The notes beneath the pieces are model-generated. The model was given only the letters and a program-made list of their open reading frames with translations. It ran no database searches and was not told the origin of the DNA. Position numbers and translations under genes: made by a program. A stretch of 64,000 nucleotides of DNA from Impatiens glandulifera (Eukaryota; Streptophyta; Magnoliopsida; Ericales; Balsaminaceae), in the NCBI RefSeq assembly GCF_907164915.1, contig NC_061867.1, positions 51,773,852-51,837,851 of the forward strand, read 5' to 3'. Below, one piece after another: positions 59,477-64,000 of the stretch (positions are counted from its first letter, which is position 1; the number at the start of each line of letters is the position of its first letter).

Positions 59477-59640
59477 CTCCTTTTCGATCTCCAATTTATA
59501 TTTTGCAAGGATGGCAACATCTCGTCCGATTTCATCGCGTGGTGACCGTGAAGATTGGACCACCGAGCTAGTGAAGAAAGATGATTTCGAACTTCTATAA
59601 AAGAGATCCGTCATGGATAAAGAAAGGGGAGACCGGTCAA
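59477..59640 (-). other. Conserved block downstream of SCPL F (exon-like)
   Basis: Minus ORF 59444-59644 includes MTDLFYRSSKSSFFTSSVVQ and ends KYKLEIEKE. It aligns with the 27405-27570 ORF (SDLSFRS..LSFFT, KYKFGIENE). Confidence 0.4.
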
Positions 59641-60123
59641 TCAATTAACAGACTATCAACAAACTTTCACCGATTGTGAGTATTAGGTTAGAAATCTTTA
59701 TCTTCTTTCTTCATAAACAGTGAACCCAATTTGAAATTATTATTTCTACTGTTATCCTCATATTATACAAGTAAATCATAATTTTGTTTTTGTCAAATAC
59801 TTAAATAAACAAATTAGATTTAGCCAAACCTCAATAGAAAAAAAAAATTAAATATAAACTTTAAAGTTGGTCTATACTTTATTTTATTTTATTAAATTGA
59901 GAACTCAGAACTCAGTTGATATACCCTCAAAAATAAAGATAGATGCAAACTTATTATGGTGTTTTAAGACTTAATGTAGAGTTTAACTTTCATGATTGGA
60001 CATGGAGAATTATTCAGCTATTAATAGTTTGCAAATTAATATTTGCAATAGAATAGTAACAAAGAACAATATTCATATAATTATGAATTAATCTAATATC
60101 GCTCAAGTAATACTAGGCTCGCC

Positions 60124-62899
60124 TTATTCTCTTGACATAGGGGTACCTTGTGTCCATCTTTCCAACATCTTCAATGCCACTTTCGGTTGATCCATAGGAA
60201 CCATATGTCCCGCGTCATGAACCTGATCGATCACACAAATTATCAAAACATGTAATCAATATATATATATATATATTTTGATTTCTTAATGTCAGAGGTC
60301 CATATTCTTTAAGATCTCCTTTCATAGCGTGATCATGTCTTTATTATTGAATTGTCTTTTACCCGACCAATTCATCTCAGTAACCCACCTATAGATTCCT
60401 GAAATAGTTTTATTTTGAGTTAATAATTAGTTGGTCTAATAAGAAAGAAGAAAAGTTTTGATAAATCATTACCAAGCCAATTCACGATAAGATCACGTTC
60501 TCCCGCATATATCAAAACCTTAATTCCATTTTCAAGAATGGAGGAATTTCCACTGCACGATTCCTCATCCAATCATTAATCATCGCTTCATAAAAAATAC
60601 GGTTGACGGATACAAACTGAATATTGCCAACTCCAAGGGACATTTTAACCGATGACTTATTTAACATTTTTTCCATATACGAGAAATCATAACACGTTTC
60701 ACCCACACGTTCCTTCCGAGTGTCGTAATACTGTAAGCACCACACATATTGTTACACTTGCAACAAAAATAAATAAAATGTAACATTAATTCATTCCTTA
60801 CATTTCTATTATAACCATAATATCCCAATAAACGTTTGAATATGGCAGTACAAGAAAAATATGCATCCGTACAGCTGATTCCTCCTCCTCCTATCCTTGC
60901 ATCTAAATTTTATTTTTAAAACATGAATACGAAAATTGAAACAACATATATATATATATATAAATATATTGTAAAAAAGAGAAAGATTACTGCATCTAGC
61001 TGCGTCTTCCTCGCATTCTGGTACCAATTTGGCGACATCTCTGAGTTCAGTTTCTGTGATCAGTCTCATATTTGAAGCATAATCTATTAATGACTTGTAT
61101 TGAATAGCAGGGTGTGTCAATCCATTTCCAATAGCAATACCCTGTTGTATAAATAAATTATTATCACAGAGATGAATGAACTGATATTAATTAATCAATT
61201 AATTAATAAATAGTACCTTAAGGTTAATGTGAGCTCCATCTCCGTTATTGTTTCCATTGCGAATCCGAGAGGCTAAGGCAGGGATATAGTGGCCGGCATA
61301 TGATTCTCCTGTTATGTAGAGACCGTTCCTCAAATATTGAGGATGTTCATTGAAAAATACCTTACATATATGATAATAAAAAGATCAGTATTCATTGATT
61401 GTTTTTGTAGAAGTTAGCTAAGAAATTAGACCTGCAAGAAGTCATATAAGTCATTGCTAACACACTCTTGATCGGTACAAAAATCAGACTCATCTGAACT
61501 ATAGCTGAAACCGGTGCCTATGGGCTGGTCGATATAGATTATGTTCGACACCTGGTCCCAACCAAAGTCATTCCAGATAAGGGATTGGTCGATTATCTTG
61601 TAAGGACCGTTTTCATAAAACAGACCAAGTGAACTGCTGGCTCCAGGTCCTCCATTCAACCATATCACAATTGGGTCATTTCTCATACCCCTTCTCGACT
61701 CAAAGAAGAAATAAAACATCATGAATCACCCAATCCAAACAAGAGTAAATGCATGATTGAATACATTACAAATATATATTTTTTTTTAATTAAGTAAAAT
61801 TGGCATAACATCCCCACAAAAAAACTGGGTCACTCAAAACATGAGTAGGATGAGGGCACCTAGCTGATCTTATTGTTTTTTATTATGTGAGAATGTTTGA
61901 TTAGAGAGATGATTGATATTTGGATTTGAATTTGAATTTTTTTTTATCTAAAATATAACTATCATTTTTTTTTAAATTTTTTTTTCTATTAAAATAAAAA
62001 AAAATACATTTCATTTAATTATTTAAAATTCATTTTTATTCAAAATAGATAAAATAATTCAAGGGTACCTTGATCTTTAGTCAACCAAAAAAATGTTTTT
62101 GTTCAAAATTTTAGTTAAAAAGTTTTTCTTTTGAAAACATTATAAAAAATTCCAAAAAATAAATAACAGACTAGATTATTTCGATTCTAGTTATTTTTTT
62201 AGGTTGGTTTGATAGGGTTATTTGCGTATTTTTATAAATTTTTGAGTATTTTTTATCTCTCAAGTTTTTTATTTACTAATTATAATTTTTGGTGACAACA
62301 TTTGTAGATCATATCTAATTTATTCCTTTTACCTACATGTTATTTTTTTTCTTTCATATTTTCCCAGTCAATCCAAAATGTTATCTTTTTTTATCAAACC
62401 CATCCTAATTTTTGAACCAGTCCTTAATTATGGTCGAAATCAAATTCTTGATATTTAGTCTCTTATTTCAACTCTTAAATTACATTATAAATATTTTAAA
62501 ACTGAATTTTTACTCATTTAGATTTAAGTTAATATTGCATTTTAGAAAAGACAAGTACCTTGCATCACGTGAGTGAGGAAGTCGATAATAGCCGGCGTAA
62601 TGACCCAAATTCTGAATCGAAGTCCCTGGATCACCAAGGGCTGGGAGGCGGAATTGTTGTTCGACCAATGATGATGACACTGCATCGGGTAATATACGGG
62701 AAGATGGGTCACCGGAGTTGACGCCTGAATTGGGAAACAAGTTTAAACTCTTGATAATTCTCTCCACTTCTGTACTCGTCGAATTAACCTTTGATGTCCG
62801 CAGAGAAGATGGTGATGAAAGAATTGGACATGGGAAGAAAAACAGAGGAAAAAGAATTAGACAAGAGGAGAGCTTTCTTTGTGTCATATTGATTTGCAT
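60124..62899 (-). pseudogene. SCPL: SCPL locus F: splice-site and frame lesions
   Basis: Exon equivalents (minus): 62559-62899, 61432-61720, 61217-61360, 60991-61141, 60802-60902, 60473-60730, about 60287-60398, 60124-60222. Motifs [15 protein letters not shown] and [11 protein letters not shown] are present. There are four lesions. The exon 2 acceptor is AT instead of AG (base 61721). Exon 6 is 258 bp instead of 259, with one base lost in PPFLKMEL ahead of the catalytic Asp. Exon 7 has a net loss of about 16 bp, giving a stop after NNKDMITL. Nine bases (CCTTAAGGC) including the intron 7 GC donor are deleted. DAGH is the family-typical form, while other copies have DSGH or NSGH. Most of the sequence is otherwise well kept. 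Confidence 0.86.
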
Positions 62900-62925
62900 G
62901 TAATATTGGTTTGGTTGGACTGGAA

Positions 62926-62931
62926 TTTATA
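62926..62931 (-). promoter_or_regulatory. TATA box of SCPL F
   Basis: TATAAA within TATAAATTCC, 27 bp upstream of the first ATG at 62899. Confidence 0.6.
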
Positions 62932-64000
62932 AGAAGATTTGCATGTGTGCAGTGTAATAGAGATAATAAAATACCAATGTTTTTTTTTCATATACCTTAT
63001 TTCATTGTTTATTTGTAATATTTTTTTTGCTAAAATTCTTTTTATTCGATTTTATTTTGGAATTAGCTATAATTTCAAGTACTTAAGAATTTATTTATCT
63101 TAGTTTTTTATTATTTTGATATTTTAATTATAATTGTTTATACACATTATAAAGATATAGATAGAATAGTGAATATAATTTAAAACAAGAATTTATAAAA
63201 AAAAAAAAAATTAGATTATCTTCTTCTCTTCTCTCAGGTAAGAGGATTCTCTAGGCAACTAATGTCACACTCAATCAAACGATCGTAAAACGTGTTTTTA
63301 TGAAAAATTTCTAGAGATGTTGAAAAAACATTATTGTTTTGGCCCTTTCGACCTATTTTTTTTCATCACTTAGATTTGAGCTAGTGTTGTATTTTATTCG
63401 ATGCGACATCATATTTAGTTGAATTGAATTTTTTATCTCGAATTTTTGAGATCCGAACAATTTTCTCAATCTTTAGTGGGTTGTTTGCTGCTTATATCAT
63501 CTGATTGGGTTGATGATGATTTTTTGATTCCATATCCGTCCCATATTTAGTAGCAAATGAGATGAAATTATCGGATTTATAGTTATTCTTAATGTTTTCA
63601 ATAATGAGTCATTTGATTTGATATTCAATATGGAGAGTTTTCTATATGTGTTCTCTCATGATTTGTACGAGGTTCTTACTATTTCGGTGATATATGTATA
63701 TGGTAAATTATCATTTGGCAAGACTATTTTCGATGTCACTTATCAACCCTCGACTAAATATAATTTCAACAATAGCTCATAATATTTGATAGAGATTCTT
63801 CCGATGTCGTTTTATCGGTTACTTCAATTAGTTCTATTTCAACACTCATTGTTTAGGAACTCAAATGAGTTGTTCTTAGAGGTACCTCAATAAATTGCAC
63901 TATTGTTGAGAAATTTTAATTTTATTAATTATTATTATATTTTAATATCTATATCATCAATTATTTGTATTGATTTTGTAGTTTTATTTTGTATTACTAC
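62932..64000. other. Upstream flank of SCPL F
   Basis: Gene-free AT-rich sequence homologous to the upstream flanks of D and A. It runs off the window end. Confidence 0.55.

Larger units (their letters stand above)
50243..59561. repeat. Segmental duplication, copy 2 (carries SCPL E)
   Basis: Collinear with 26785-36092. At its left edge it abuts the upstream flank of D. At its right edge it runs without a break into the unit of F, as expected for the ancestral arrangement. Confidence 0.9.

Noticed and set aside
27968..62899. SCPL acyltransferase function (clade IA) for the array
   Set aside because: The nucleophile motif is GESYAGH and the surrounding FYENGP and WLNGGPG segments resemble SCPL45-49, not the GDSYSG pattern of acyltransferases.

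Overview
This 64-kb window is plant nuclear DNA, probably from a eudicot. It is very AT-rich and intron-containing. It carries degraded Copia, Ty3, LINE, hAT, Harbinger-type and Mutator-type elements, plus fragments of typical plant host genes. No rRNA gene, tRNA gene, CRISPR array or bacterial feature was seen. Every coordinate comes from reading the bases and the translated frames; no database search was run.

The only recurring host genes form a tandem array of serine carboxypeptidase-like (SCPL, peptidase family S10) genes, all on the minus strand. There are six loci: A 13274-16060, B 21315-22620 (remnant), C 27968-29982, D 45424-48230, E 51474-53533 and F 60124-62899. The full-length copies share one eight-exon architecture. 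Exon 1 holds the signal peptide and propeptide, exon 2 the oxyanion motif, exon 3 the nucleophile Ser, exon 6 the Asp and exon 8 the His. Only C (488 aa) and E (503 aa) are open throughout. E has Lys in place of the Glu before the nucleophile. A has a stop codon, D a 14-bp duplication and a stop, F a lost splice acceptor, a lost donor and frameshifts, and B is a fused remnant with an LTR inserted in exon 2. All copies lack three cysteines that form two conserved disulfides in the family.

C and E lie in two nearly identical direct blocks of about 9.3 kb (about 26785-36092 and 50243-59561). This shows a recent segmental duplication inside the older array.

Layout. 1-2351: a compact gag-only Ty3-type LTR element with target-site duplication. 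3284-5453: a 5'-truncated LINE. 6461-6790: a 3 x 115 bp tandem repeat. 6979-7704: a Tourist-like element. 8390-10430: a degenerate satellite interrupted by a solo LTR. 11261-12772: a Mutator-like element with long terminal inverted repeats. 13274-16060: SCPL A. 16104-21300: AT-rich repeat debris. 21315-22620: SCPL B. 22683-23080: Copia remnant. 23160-26320: decayed N-terminal part of a Ulp1-associated transposon gene. 26785-36092: duplicated block with SCPL C. 36188-39573: fragments of a VDAC gene and a TOPLESS gene. 40600-44250: a second Ulp1-type element containing LINE pieces and a hAT MITE. 45424-50242: SCPL D. 50243-59561: duplicated block with SCPL E. 60124-64000: SCPL F and its upstream flank.

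The predicted SCPL products are secretory or vacuolar hydrolases. Each copy has its own TATA box. The window reads as birth-and-death evolution of a small SCPL cluster in a transposon-rich region.
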